Both the position numbers and the translations under genes were made by a program. A stretch of DNA of 64,000 nucleotides, from positions 1,736,001 to 1,800,000 of the forward strand of contig OZ020261.1 of NCBI GenBank assembly GCA_963971285.1, read 5' to 3'. The notes under the pieces were generated by a model, which saw only the letters and a list, made by a program, of their open reading frames with translations, ran no database searches and was not told the origin of the DNA. Origin of the DNA: Astropecten irregularis (taxonomy: Eukaryota > Echinodermata > Asteroidea > Paxillosida > Astropectinidae). This document shows, one piece after another, positions 39,956-54,900 of the stretch (its first letter is position 1; every line of letters starts with the position of its first letter).

Positions 39956-42900
39956 TCATATTGATTGACCTTTGACCTTCTCCCGACCAAGCATTTTCGT
40001 GAGTTGCTCCCTGACCATGCCGATCTGAAGGTCGTCCTGGGGTCGGCACATGACCTGCTGGCACAGGTGGATTCTGGGATTGCTGGGCTGGTGGTGGGAG
40101 GACAATAGTTTCAGGAATTCCACGGGGCTAGGGAAAATGTGATCAAAAAAGAAAAAACAGGTTGCCATGACATAATTATATAGATCATAGAAGCCAGATT
40201 TGTCCATATACAGTCGCAACAGTTGAAAGTCAGGTTTGTTATACAACATTGGTATACAACAGAAATGTTCACAGATTTACCGGTAAGTATAACTTACAGG
40301 GTATAAAGACTGGTACAATACTGATGAGGAGCAATGTGTGACAAAGCATCTTGCCCTAGGATGCAAGCACTACTATAGCCAATGGCTGGACTTGAACCCA
40401 CAATCTGTAGATTGACCACAAGATCTTGAGTACAACACGACCACTAGGCCACAGCACCCCACAAGACAAGTGGACCATAAACCAAGCATTTTACCACAAA
40501 ACAACTACATTAAAAAAGTTTTATTCAGATACAAACCTGATTTTCTTTGGCAGACATTCCCACAGTCCATCATAGTACTCTGGAAGAATATCTCTCCCCT
40601 GCAAAAAGCATAAGAGATACAATAATAAATAACAGTTTTTATGAATAAAATAGTCTTAATTATAAAGGGTTATACAAAATCGACCAGGATTTTAATAGTG
40701 AAATACAAGTTAACTGCATATATATTAAAATTCAGGTGTTTTGCACTCAAACAATTTCAAGTACACATTACAAATCTGAATTCCGCTGTTAACCCTTTCA
40801 GCCCAGGTTTGTTTTGGGCTTTGTACCAACCTCATTATCAACCACCGGTCAAATAGAGGTCATCTGGCTGGGTTATGTGTGCAGGGGGCTCAACATAAAC
40901 AATGTGGACACACAATGGTAAAGTCCTACAATTGATAGTATTAAAGTTACAAAGAGTTTGGTGAAATCGACCCCAGCACACATAACCCTGCCAGATGGCC
41001 TCTATTTGGCTGAGGTGAAAGGGTTATATAAGCACAACCTCTACTACCTACTTGTAATAGGGATGTCAGCAAGATATGAAAGAGCTCCGAGTGAGTCTGT
41101 GAGTTGTCTGATCTCTTCCGAACAAGGCTGATAGCATCTGACCATAACTTGTGTCTTAGTAGGGTCTTCAAAGCATTCACAGCACCGTGGGACATGGAAC
41201 TGCAAAAAGAAGGAAAACAACGGAATTTCCTTTAGATTTTTTTTTAAAATTTCATCAACGTACTACTATGAAGTATTCGTTTCTATAGCCAGGGGTCATT
41301 TTTACCAAGCCCTACAATCGATCGTAACTCAACTTGAGTTAGGAAGGATAAAAAATAATAATACATAATAAAAATGTAGGCATTTACATAGTGTTCTTAC
41401 ACAAGAGTTATATCGCAATGCTTTATACTACATTATAAACCATAGTCATCAGGTCCCATTTACATTCCTGAAACAATCTCAACTCCCTGGGGAGTATACA
41501 GCCCAAAGCTGCCTGCAAAGCGCGCAGGGCTAATCAAACACACAAAGCCATCTCTACCCTCACAGGTACCCATTTACACCTGGGTGAAGAGAAGCAATAT
41601 GTGACAAAGCATCTTGCCCAAGGAACATCATGTGTATTAAGGAATGAAAGTTTGATTGGAAAAATAGAATTTGGTTATTACCTGAGCTGCATTAACTCCG
41701 CTGTGGCTAGCACTGCAGCATCCCTATCTTTGGAATGGTCTGGTCCTGGCAAGCAGCCAATAGCTGTATCATAAAGTTGTACCTATGTAAATAATTGGGC
41801 GAAACCACTATTAGCCATGTCAGCAGGGAATGTTTTGGTGAATATTGTATTATCTAATTTGTATAAAAACGTATGATATGGCAGTTTTGGATTACGTGGC
41901 TTCTGACTGGCACCCTGAGCAAAGACAGTTGACTATAGGGAGGCCCCATCATAGGGCTGGATAGCTCATCCCAGATGGTAGAGCACTGGTACGGCAGTTA
42001 ATGGGTTATATGGCTTCGGACTGGCACCCTGAGCAAAGATAGTTGACTATCCCATCATAGGGTTGGATAGCTCATCCCAGATGGTAGAGCACTGGTACGG
42101 CAGTTAATGGGTTATATGGCTTCGGACTGGCACCCTGAGCAAAGATAGTTGACTATCCCATCATAGGGCTGGATAGCTCATCCCAGATGGTAGAGCACTG
42201 GTATGGCAGTTAATGGGTTATATGGCTTCGGACTGGCACCCTGAGCAAAGATAGTTGACTATCCCATCATAGGGTTGGATAGCTCAGATGGTACATCACT
42301 GGTATGGCAGTTAATGGGTTATATGGCTTCTGACTGGCACCCTGAGCAAAGATAGTTGACTATAGGGAGGCCCCATCATAGGGCTGGATAGCTCAGATGG
42401 TACAGCACTGGTATGGCAGTTAATGGGTTATATGGCTTCTGACTGGCACCCTGAGCAAAGACAGTTGACTCTACTTTCGTTTTGCAAGAATTATCTTCCC
42501 TTATTTCCTTGTTTCTCTTTTAAACCCTGCATTGTTTAATCTGCAAAGTTTCTGATTTGAATAACAGCTCTTATCTCATAAAGGCAAACGATTCGCACAA
42601 TATATAGTGCCTATACAAACATACATGTAATACCAGTATGAGGGCCAAATTATTCAGTTGAGGGTCTATTGATCCATTGACATTTAAGAGCTGTTACTGT
42701 TTGCTGGTTCTTGGGGAGGAACTTCCACTGAGATGTGATCTATTGGCCCTTGTGAGGCGTCACTGTTTGCTGGTTCTTGGGGAGAAACTTCCACTGAGAT
42801 GTGATCTATTGGCCCTTGTGAGGCGTCACTGTTTGCTGGTTCTTGGGGAGGAACTTCCACTGAGATGTGATCTATTGGCCCTTGTGAGGTGTCACTGTTT

Positions 42901-45900
42901 GCTGGTTCTTGGGGAGGAACTTCCACTGAGATGTGATCCATTGACATTTAAGAGCTGTTACTGTTTGCTGGTTCTTGGGGAGGAACTTCCACTGAGATGT
43001 GATCTATTGGCCCTTGTGAGGCGTCACTGTTTGCTGGTTCTTGGGGAGGAACTTCCACTGAGATGTGATCTATTGGCCCTTGTGAGGCGTCACTGTTTGC
43101 TGGTTCTTGGGGAGGAACTTCCACTGAGATGTGATCTATTGGCCCTTGTGAGGCGTCACTGTTTGCTGGTTCTTGGGGAGGAACTTCCACTGAGATGTGA
43201 TCTATTGGCTCTTGTGAGGCGTCACTGTTTGCTGGTTCTTGGGGAGGAACTTCCACTGAGATGTGATCTATTGGCCCTTGTGAGGCGTCACTGTTTGCTG
43301 GTTCTTGGGGAGGAACTTCCACTGAGATGTGATCTATTGGCCCTTGTGAGGCGTCACTGTTTGCTGGTTCTTGGGGAGGAACTTCCACTGAGATGTGATC
43401 TATTGGCCCTTGTGAGGCGTCACTGTTTGCTGGTTCTGGGGGAGGAACTTCCACTGAGATGTGATCTATTGGCCCTTGTGAGGTGTCACTGTTTGCTGGT
43501 TCTTGGGGAGGAACTTCCACTGAGATGTGATCTATTGGCCCTTGTGAGGCGTCACTGTTTGCTGGTTCTTGGGGAGGAACTTCCACTGAGATGTGATCTA
43601 TTGGCCCTTGTGAGGCGTCACTGTTTGCTGCTTTCCTGGCAATATTGTGCAGTGCAATTTGTTCATTTTGCCGCTGTTGGGTTGGACTGTTTCCATGGCA
43701 ACATCTTGCACAGTTGAGAAAAGCAAAAGCCTTTACAAAGGCTGCTCTGTAATCTGAATTTGTCCAGCTGAATATCAGGGGATTAATGGAGCTATTAATT
43801 ATTTGTAGGATTCCGTTTGTGAGTACAAGGTCGATCTGTGCCTCAGCCTGTTTGATCCAGTCAACAGTAGAGCGGTTTGATGCTTCAGGTTCTAGTGCCA
43901 ATGTTTTAATGCCTACAGCAACAGTAAGAACATTACAGGCAAAAAACACGGCTGTGTTTAAAAGTAGCATGGCAACTACTCTCCCAAAATGGTTCCGACG
44001 GGTTGAATGCAGTGGTTGTGGCTGTCGTACTTTCAATAGTATGTAAATATACAATACAAGGTTGATCAATACGAGGATTGCATACATGAGTGTCAAAAAA
44101 ATAACTTGTCCAAGAAGACTACTACTCCATTCTATGGAGCTGAGTAGAGTTATCACCAAGACAATTGCTATCAGCCAGACAGCAGCTGATATTTTAGCAG
44201 CTCGACATTTACTGGCTGTAGCTCTGAATGTTATCGGTTGTCGTATGGCAAAGAATCGCTCAAAGGCCAGAGCTGTTACAAAACCATATGATGAAAAGGT
44301 ACTAATAGCAGCAATGTGATCAGAGATTACTTCACTGTAATCAATTATGTTCATAGCTATTACACTTCTGGTTAGAACGATGCTGTCAGCCACTGCTAAG
44401 TTGCCCAAGTAGACATTGACGATGGAGTGCATGGATTTAACACGTGCAATGACATACAGGAAGATGACATTCATAAGCAGACCAAATGGTGCTACATAAT
44501 TCACCATGTTCCACAGTATCTGAGCATGTTTACTGTTATGTGGTGCATATTCTTCATAAGCTCTGCCAAATTCCCCATCTGTCAAATTTGCCATTTTGTA
44601 GGATTTTCTGATCAAACTGTCCAGATAGATGCAGCTACCTGTGTTCCTGCCTTAATGATCTGCATCCTTACATCAACTCCAGTTCCATGTTCCACTGCAC
44701 CCTCAGCCTCCACTACAGTTCCACACTCCACTGCACCCTCAGAATCCACTACAGTTCCACGCTCCACTGCACCCTCAGCATCCACTACAGTTCCACACTC
44801 CACTGCACCCTCAGCATCCACTACAGTTCCACACTCCACTGCACCCTCAGCATCCACTACAGTTCCACACTCCACTGCACCCTCAGCATCCACTACAGTT
44901 CCACACTCCACTGCACCCTCAACATCCACTACAGTTCCACACTCCACTGCACCCTCAGAATCCACTACAGTTCCACACTCCACTGCACCCTCAATATCCA
45001 CATATAAACCAGCCTGTTGTCCGAGGCCTACATGTAAATGTTACATTTACATTGACTGAAAATGTGGTGAAACACTGATGCAACCTTTAGGAAGAATGAC
45101 TGTTTAATCTACATGCATCACAATTTGTACTCACAGTGAAGTCCAGATTTCACACAATGGAAACTAAAACATGAACGATTTCTTAGATCAAATTATCTTC
45201 CACTTTCAATTTCACTTTTTAGTTGTAACTGAATATTTACAACCACTTATAGAAATATTAGCCGCATGGAGCTCTTGTATTACTTGAGACAGGGAAACAA
45301 AACCACATTGTTCTATAACTGTACATCACACAATGGGAATGATTTTTGCCCTATTAAATAATTTCTTCGATTCAATTATATTTCACTTTCAGTATTGCAT
45401 CTTTCAGTACACACAGAGATGATGTACTACAATACTGTATGTGGAATTATGACCAGCATGTGGCATCCATAACAAACATTAGAAGACACAGGGCAGAATA
45501 AACGAAGATATGTCCGATGAATTCCCGTTGACTTGGGGGGTGCCTCAAGGATCAGTCATGGGTCTACTAGACTTCATCTTGTACACAAGTCCTCTAAGTG
45601 AAGTTCATCTCTGCTCATGCAGGTGTACGTCATGTGTTAAATGCTGATGACACTCAATTGTATGTCATTACACAACGTGATGACTTACATGAAGACATTT
45701 CATCTATGGAGAACTGTGTACGTGATATTAGGTCTTGGGCCAATGACAACAATCTCATGCTTAATAGAGACAACACTGAAATGATTCATATCAAATCAAA
45801 GTACCGTAAGCACAACGAGCGTGCAACTCTCAATATAGATGGAGTATCTATTAAGTTAACCCTAACCCTCCTCAATCCTCCAAAATCCTTCTGGTAGTTT

Positions 45901-48900
45901 TGGAGGATTTCGGAGGATTCAGGATATAATGTCATTTTCAAGTGAGGACCTCTTGAGGAGTTGCAAGGATTCAGGATAAACGCATTTTTTGAGGTATGGC
46001 CACCGAAGGATTCTGAAGGATTCAGTTACCTCTCATTTTGAGTATAAGTGAGATAACTGGAGGATTATGGAGGATTCAGGATGAACGCAGTTTTTAAAGT
46101 GTGACCATTGGAGGATTGTGGAGGATTCAGGATGGTACACAGTATAATGCCACTAGGGGGTTAGGGTTAACTCTTCAACATCTGCCAAGGATCTAGGTGT
46201 TATTGTAGATGACTCTCTTGACTTAAGGGATCACATTCGTAAAGTCTGCCGGGCAGCCACATTTGGCATTTATAGGATAGGAAAAGTTCGGAAATATCTT
46301 GCCCAAAGTTCAACCAAACGTCTTGTTAATGCTTTTGTTACACCACACCTCGATTACTGTAATAGTTTGATAATTAACTTACCTGCCGCTCATCTTGCTC
46401 CATTACAACATATACAAAATACCTCTGCCCGTCTTATCACACACACCAGAAAGCACAAACGCATAACCCCTGTCATTCGCAATTTGCACTGGTTAAAAAT
46501 CCCACAAAGAATTCAGTTCAAAATCTTACTAATTACATAGAACATAATCCATAACAATGCACCATCATATCTGATTGACCTTGTCTCAGACAAAACTCCT
46601 ACATCTATGACCCTCAGATCAACTTCCAAATCCCAACTTGCCCCTGGCCCTCGTTCTTGTACTCGTTATGGTGATCGTGCTTTCACGGTGTGCGCCCCTC
46701 TCCTATGGAATACCCTCCCCTTCCACATACAGAATTCTCCCACAGTTGTTACATTTAAAAAGAAGCTTAAAACTCATCTATTTAACCAACAGTAATTAGT
46801 TTTATTATCACTGTCATGTTTATATAATCATGAGTCTCTTGTACAAATAGCTGGGGGCCAGGCCACTTGCTTCGAGCGACAAGTTGTCCAGTCAAAACTT
46901 AAATTGGCCTCCAGCCATTTCCTGTAATTCTTTAATTTAATTTTAATAAACTGTTTTGTTAATGTTAATTTATATTTTGGTTATTTTTGTTAAGCGCTTA
47001 GAAACGTTGTATTAAGCGCTATATAAATATGCATCATTATTATTATTATTAGAATGAGTGGAAAGTCACCACATGCCATCAGCCTGTCCAGGTATTCAAA
47101 GGCAACATTCTGTTGACTTATCCCATTCAAATCTCCTGAATTGTCTCAGGTTTCAACAGACAGAGGGAGATAGCACCCCAAGTGTTGCATACCGTTGGAA
47201 AGCTCTTTCAGCGATTATCATACTTCTATTATTGGTTGGGTACATATCCATTGTTAACGCTCTGCTACTTAACTGATGATGTAATCATCACACCCTGTTC
47301 CATTATCACAAATTTCAAAAAATTTACAATTGTAAGATCTTATGATTTTTTTCCCCTGGGCCTGAGCCTACACGTTTAACTTAATATCTCCCCAAACCTT
47401 TGAGAAACTTTTGACAACAAATTCATCAAAATTACAGGTAAAGTTTTCTCACAGTGAAAACTAATATAACATACATTTGATTCAAGTGAAATTTGTCAAA
47501 TCGGAAGTTCAAAAACAATATTAAAGTTTCTGTGTCAAAATGTTCCCTTTTACAAAGTATTGCCAAAGTTCTTCTTCGTTCATATTTCTGCTAAAGTTCT
47601 TCCAAAGATCCTTGATCACTGCACAAACTCTATTTGTTGCAAACAGCATGTATTTACACAACTTTATGTACATTGTATGCAAATGAAGATGCAGTGAAAC
47701 CGTGACATTTTCAAACAAATGCACACTTGAGAACACTATATACCAGCTTGAGCATCGGATGACAGGAACTACATATCATATTCAGTTTCATGGATTCTAC
47801 TTTGATTTTGCAAGAATTATCTTCCCTTATTTCCTTGTTTCTCTTTTAAACCCAGTGCATTGTTTAATCTGCAAAGTTTCTGATTTGAATAACAGCTCTT
47901 ATCTCTTAAAGGCTAAAGATTCGCACAATATAGTGCCTATACAAACATACATGTAATACCAGTATAGGGAGGCCCCATCATAGGGCTGGATAGCTCAGAT
48001 GGTAGAGCACTGGTATGGCAGTTAATGGGTTATATGGCTTCTGACTGGCACCCTGAGCAAAGATGGTTGACTATAGGGAAGCCCCATCATAGGGCTAGAT
48101 AGCTAAGAAGGTAGAGCATTGGTATGGCAGTTAATAGGTTATATGGCTTCTGACTGGCACCCTGAGCAAAGATAGTTGACTATAGGGAGGCCCCATCATA
48201 GGGCTAGATAGCTAAGAAGGTAGAGCACTGGTATGGCAGTTACTGGGTTATATGGCTTCTGACTGGCACCCTGATCAAAGATAGTTGACTATAGGGAGAC
48301 CCCATCATAGGGCTGGATAGCTCAGATGATAGAGCACTGGTATGGCAGTTAATGGGTTATATGGCTTCTGACTGGCGCCCCGAGCAAAGATGGTTGACTA
48401 TAGGGAGGCCCATCATAGGGCTGGATAGCTCAGATGATAGAGCACTGGTAAAGCAGTTAATGGGTTATATGGCTTCTGACTGGCACCCCGAGCAAAGATG
48501 GTTGACTATAGGGAGGCCCCAAATTTTCAAAAATAAAACTGTTCTTACCGTTGTCTTCTTTCTTGAGAAGGCAGAGACATCCATCACTTTGTGTCTGACC
48601 TGCTGACATAGGTTCACAAACTCCACCTGATACAGAATAATGCACATCTTGCTTAAAGGTAGCACAGGATCATACTTTGGTAGCATACTGAAAGAGAAAT
48701 CTTCACAGGTTTACATATAACTTTCAACATGGTAATGGTAGAAACAAACTGTTAACATTTCTTCTGCCTGAAATGCTGTATTTATCCAGAAAAAGAGTAA
48801 AACCAGTGACCAAAATTACTTTTAATCTTTTGAGGATCAAAAATAAAAGAGAAAAGACTTAGGAAATACTGTGACTGTTTTTCCCTGTTTTCTCAAAAAG

Positions 48901-51900
48901 TGGGCACCGTATGGGACTGAAATTTTCACAGACAACTGTTACTGTATCTTCCTTGATATTTTTACCCATGAATCTGTACTTCTTTGACAAAAACCAAAGT
49001 ATATGATATTACCTTTAAACCCTGTCACAAAATCTGGCTTACCAGTTGGCTTGGGAATTCCTGGAATATAAGTCTAGACAGGATCTCAAACAGAGGCAAT
49101 CCTGATTCAGATTCAGGGGCCATAACAGCCAATGAGACGATGGGAAGTGCAGGGTCTAACTCAGCATCCTCCAATGAGATTGCTTGGAATGTTATGTGAC
49201 CTATGATGCATGAATGAAAAGACATTATTCAGATTCAGGGGCCACAAAAGTACAACAGCCAATGAGACGATAGGAAGTGCAAGGTCTAACTCAGCATCCT
49301 CCAATGGGATTGCTTGGAATGTTATGTGACCTGTAATGCATGAATGAAAAGACATCATTCAGATTCAGGGGCCAAACCAGCCAATGAGACGATAGGAAGT
49401 GCTGGGTCCAACTCAGCATCCTCCAATGGGATTGCATGGAATGTAATGTGACACAAATTATTCAGATTCCAGGGCCACAAATCAAAAACCTTGAAATTCA
49501 ATGAGATGGCTTCATCAGAACATTGTACAGCTTACAACATTGTATACATGGTAGTATTTACAATTTTTTCTAAATACATTAGTTATTATTACTAAGAACA
49601 AAATCTCAACATATCTAAATATCAAAATAGGATTGACTGAAAAAATGACCAAAGTTTACCATTTTCATCATAGTGACCAATATTAAGGGCGTCTAGGAGT
49701 GCAAAAAGCGTTGCCATAGGAACATGAAGACAAAGATGAGTCATCCATGTCTGCCGAACTTTCGGTGAAACTGCAGCGGAGACGTCCAATATTTGAGAGA
49801 CAACATCTTTAACTGTAAGCGGTTTGGCCAAATTAACCTGGAGATGTAAGAGAAAGAAATTAGGGCAATGATCAGGGGCACCAAGGTAATGATCAGGGGC
49901 ACCAAGGCAATGACCAGGGACACCAAGGCAATGACCAGGGGCATCAAGGCAATGACCAGGGGCACCATGACAATGACCAGGGGTACTAAGGCAATGACCA
50001 GGGGCAGCAAAGCAATGACCAGGGGCACCAAGGCAATGACCAGGGGCAGCAAGGCAATGACCAGGGGCATCAAGGCAAAGACCAGGGGCATCAAGGCAAT
50101 GACCAGGGGTACCGAGGCAATGACCAGGGACACCAAGGCAAAGACCAGGGGCATCAAGGCAATGACCAGGGGCATCAAGGCAATGACCAGGGGTACCGAG
50201 GCAATGACCAGGGACACCAAGGCAAAGACCAGGGGCATCAAGGCAATGACCAGGGGCATCAAGGCAGTGACAGGGGCATCAAGGCAATGACCAGTGACAC
50301 CAAGGCAATGACCAGGGACACCAAGGCAATGACCTGTGACACCAAGGCAATGACCAGAGGCACCAAGGCAATGACCAGGGGCACTTCATGAACCCATCTC
50401 ACCTTTGACTGGTCGTCCATAACAGCAAGCTTCTTCTGGTATAACTGCCAGTACTGCTGGAGTAGTGGCCTCATGTTATCGTTCAACTGCGTCCCAGGGT
50501 CATTGTCCTGATCTTTGGTTTCGTACAAAGTCTTCAACGCTCGGGATGCCTGTGGCTTGTGGTTTGCATCCGCCTCCTGTAGATTACAATGAGCATCTAG
50601 CCATTATGGGCATTTACAAAACAAAGACTTAGGCTTAGGCTCAGGCTCAGGTTCAGACTCAGGCTCTGTTTTGTGAATCCATTCTAAAATAACGGGTATC
50701 AAAATAGAGGCTTTTGGCAGCGGTGTGGAGGTAGATTCTCTGGTTTGAACATGAAAACAGAGATTTAGTCTTAAATGAAAAACTACAAACTATATTATCA
50801 GCATATGGATGACAGAGCCGGAGCCTGAGCCTGAGCCTAAGCCTCAATTTTGTAAACCCCCTATGACTTCAGTGTGACGGTTTCCAACATTGAGTAGCCT
50901 ACAACATGTGTACTTGGATTATTCAGATTCTGGGGCCAATAATTGGAATACTAATGTATACTTAGGTTATTCAGATTCAGTGGCCATTGTACAGCCAAAG
51001 ATATAAGAATACAAAACGTACGTGTACTTAGGTTATTCAGATTCAGGGGCCATTGTACAGCCAAAGATATAAGAATACAAAACGTGTACTTAGGTTATTC
51101 AGATTCAGGGGCCACTGTACAGCCAAAGATATAAGAATACAAAACGTGTACTTAGGTTATTTAGATTCAGGGGCCACTGTACAGCCAAAGATATAAGAAA
51201 ACAAAACGTGTACAAGGTTATTCAGATTCAGGGGCCACTGTACAGCCAAAGATATAAGAATACAAAATGTGTACAAGGTTATTCAGATTCAGGGGCCACT
51301 GTACAGCCAAAGATATAAGAATACAAAATGTGTACTTAGGTTATTCAGATTCAGGGGCCATTGTACAGCCAAAGATATAAGAATACAAAACGTGTACTTA
51401 GGTTATTCAGATTCAGGGGCCACTGTACAGCCAAAGATATAAGAATACAAAATGTGTACTTAGGTTATTCAGATTCAGTGGCCATTGTACAGCCAAAGAT
51501 ATAAGAATACAAAACGTGTACTTAGGTTATTCAGATTCAGGGGCCATTGTACAGCCAAAGATATAAGAATACAAAACGTGTACAAGGTTATTCAGATTCA
51601 GGGGCCATTGTATATACAACCAATGATATGGAATAAATATATCCAAATCATGATCAGCCACATAATTATTACTCATTATCCAATGAGATAGCTTAGAACA
51701 TTGTGTAGTCTACTTATCATCCAATAGAATGAATAAGAATGTTATCAATGATACGTGAACATAATTATTCACATTCAGGCGCCACATGCACCAATAAAAC
51801 ATGTGGAATGAATAATTTCCAATACAATTTGTAGACAGCATAACTGATATTATTCAGATTCAGGGGCCATGATGCAACCAATAGGAGATGTGGAATTATT

Positions 51901-54900
51901 ACATCATATAATATCATCCAATAGGATGAAAAGTTCAATAAATGATTTTGTCAACTATACATGAAAACTATTCAGATTCAGGGGCAACAATGCACCAATG
52001 AAACATGAGGAATGGATGTATCCACATCTTATTAGCCAATCAGGTGATGAGTTGATGACTGGTAACCACCCACCTGCAACAATGACACAGCCAAGCAGGG
52101 ACTCTGAAACCCCTGCAGGGGACCAGTCAATCCCTTAGCCTGGACATTCTCTTTGCTCCGGCCGGAATACGCCTCGTAGGCGCCATGAAGGGCAGTCCGG
52201 GCAGCAAGTCGCTTCTCGCCAAAGTCGCCGAGAGTCAGAGCAGCTTCTGACTTGCTCATGGTCGACGGCAGCGACTCAACATTATCCATCTGTTGAATTA
52301 TTTTATAAAACAACAGAGTTATGCAATGAAATGTGTCCCAATAGACCCTTCCAGACTAAAGTCTGGATAGAACTTCTCACAAACTGCGCAATAATGGTTT
52401 ACGACTCTACTGTCATTCACAGAAAAACTTTTGGACTTTGCCATTTTGTTTTATGCTAATTGTTTGCGTGCCCCATGAAAACTGCACTTTTTCCATACCT
52501 GCATAACCCAGATTCCCTTCGAAGTCCAGACTCCGATCCTGGGAATGGAACCCACAATGCACCACAGCTTAGCATCCGTTCCCATGGAGATGGTCGACAT
52601 ATTCAGCTCTTGGAGTGGTTCCCCCGTTTTATTACTGAAAATTCTGAGAAATATAGTGGAATGATTTTGGGCTTACTTTTAATTCATTGTGATTGGGTGT
52701 GGGTTTCCCATCTTGTCACGGAGGGGCGATGTCTAGTGTTTTCTAGAAGCTACATGTAAGTGCGTGGTGTGGCTGTGCGAGATAAAAATAGATATTGTGT
52801 CTGGGCAGACAGTGCGTGACCCCAGGTCACACGCGCTCCATAGCGTGTGTGTAAAGTTGTTGTTTGGGGGGTCTTCGTGCAGAAGTTGTGGTGAAAACAA
52901 CTAAAAGATGGCGCTGGTACTATAAGCGCAAGGCAGAGACTCGCCACATACAGCCCAGATGATTCGGGGGGGAGATCAATAGCCACATCACCATCACTAT
53001 AACTGACTGGAATACTACTGCAAAATTACAAGAATCATTCAACTGGAGATTTAATCATTGATTCGGGATGGAAATAAATAAATGACTAATAATTCAACTC
53101 ATCAACATGATCAACGAGTCAGCGTCGGTCTGTGCAGTTGTCTCTATAATATCCTTGGAGACATAGGACCCCAGGTTTCCTCACGGGAACTCATTTCACT
53201 ACAGATGGTAACACGGATGGGGTCCTGCTGATTTGTTTGGGACGCTGAGGCTGTGATTTACGGAAACTGCAAGCTGCATGACTGTGCAAGGATAGCGTTA
53301 CTAGCGGTAACACACCGGAGCAGCAGAGCCTGAGGGACAGCGAACAGCGGGCGTTGACCGGAGCGACGCGGGTGTGCTGACGGCGGAGTCAGGCGGACGT
53401 TCGCGGGCTGGACCGGTGTGGGGCGTGCTGTACCAGACGGCGTGCGGGGACCAGACCGGGCTCGGTGTGAAGCTACGGGAGGACGGAGTTTGGGTCCAGG
53501 ATTTCAACCGCTAGGAAGCTGTCCACTCCAGTGTCCAAGATCAAGTGAATTGACTGGACTGAAGTAGGCCTAGGCCTACATGTTGTTTGCAGTTGCTTGT
53601 GGTGGCGGGTTGTTAATGTTAGCAGTTTACTGTAAGTAGAATTCCAGTCAGTTGAAGGGGAAATTCTTGGTATTTTTGCAATTGTTTATTTTGTAATCGT
53701 GATTGAATTGTGGTAATTCTAAGTCACTGGTAGTGTATGGTAATTTGGGAAAATGTCGACCTCGGAGTCTGCTCTGATCGAGCAGTTAGTTAAGGGTCTT
53801 ACGGATGCTTTGAAGCAGAGCCGACCCACTGTACAGAGGCCAGTCAAATTGTCGTTTTTCTTGGGTAGGCCAGTTAAACCGGGGGACCCAACGGTTAAGG
53901 AATGGCTTGAGGAAATCGAAATATACTGCCAACAGTGTAAGATCCATGAATCGGAGAAAGCCCAAATTTTGTTAAATCATTTGAAGGGCACAGCACGGGA
54001 TGAAATCAAGTGCCACGGGGAAGCAGGGCTAGATTATGAAGCTCTTAAGAAACTGCTCCACAAACACTTCGGGGGCTGGGAAACTGTTCAATCCCTCCAT
54101 AAGGCTTTGTACGAGCGTGTACAAATGGAGGATGAAACGCTTATGGATTTTTCCAGAGCTCTGATCAGAATGTATGATCGGATTTTGGAAGTGGCCTCTG
54201 ACAGTGAAAAGGTTTCGCTTAAAGGTCTCCGCGATAAGGTACTAATGGGACAGTTTGTGGCGGGGGCTAGGAGTCAAGGTGTCAGGTTGGAGTTAAGGAG
54301 ACTAGAGTTGTCCCAGTCCATACATACCTTTCCTGAGTTGCGCGATGCGGCGCTGGAGATTTTCCGTGATTTGGAGAGGGCTCCGAAACCAAAGCGTGCT
54401 CAAACGAGACAAGTTTTCACAGATTGTGATGAGGAAATACTTGATCAAGATATTTTTGTGAGCAGTGCAGTACGAGGCAAAGATCCCAAGCCTAGTACAG
54501 AGTTGCAACAGATCTTGCAACAGCAGCACCAGATAATGCAGTGCATGCATGAGCAGCAAACGCAGCTGCAGAAGCAACAAGAACAAGTTGCAGAGCTTAT
54601 GAAGCACTTGCTTACTAGTCAGGGACCTAGGGTTGGAAACAATAAGGTAGCAAAACCTTGGGCGAAGGGACAACTTGTCTGCTTCGCTTGCAAACAACCA
54701 GGTCATTTTAAGAGTAGTTGTCCAACCAGGGGTGGGAATGCAGCTCCCAATAATACCCAAAGTCCAAAGGCTGCAAACCCAGTTAATGTTCAGTCAGGGG
54801 GTATGCCGCCACAAAGTGGGGGAGAGTTAAACTAGCCCCCCTCGCCACTGTGGGCCAAGTGGTTGAGGGAAATGAGAAAGAGGCCCCGCCCAAACTTCAA

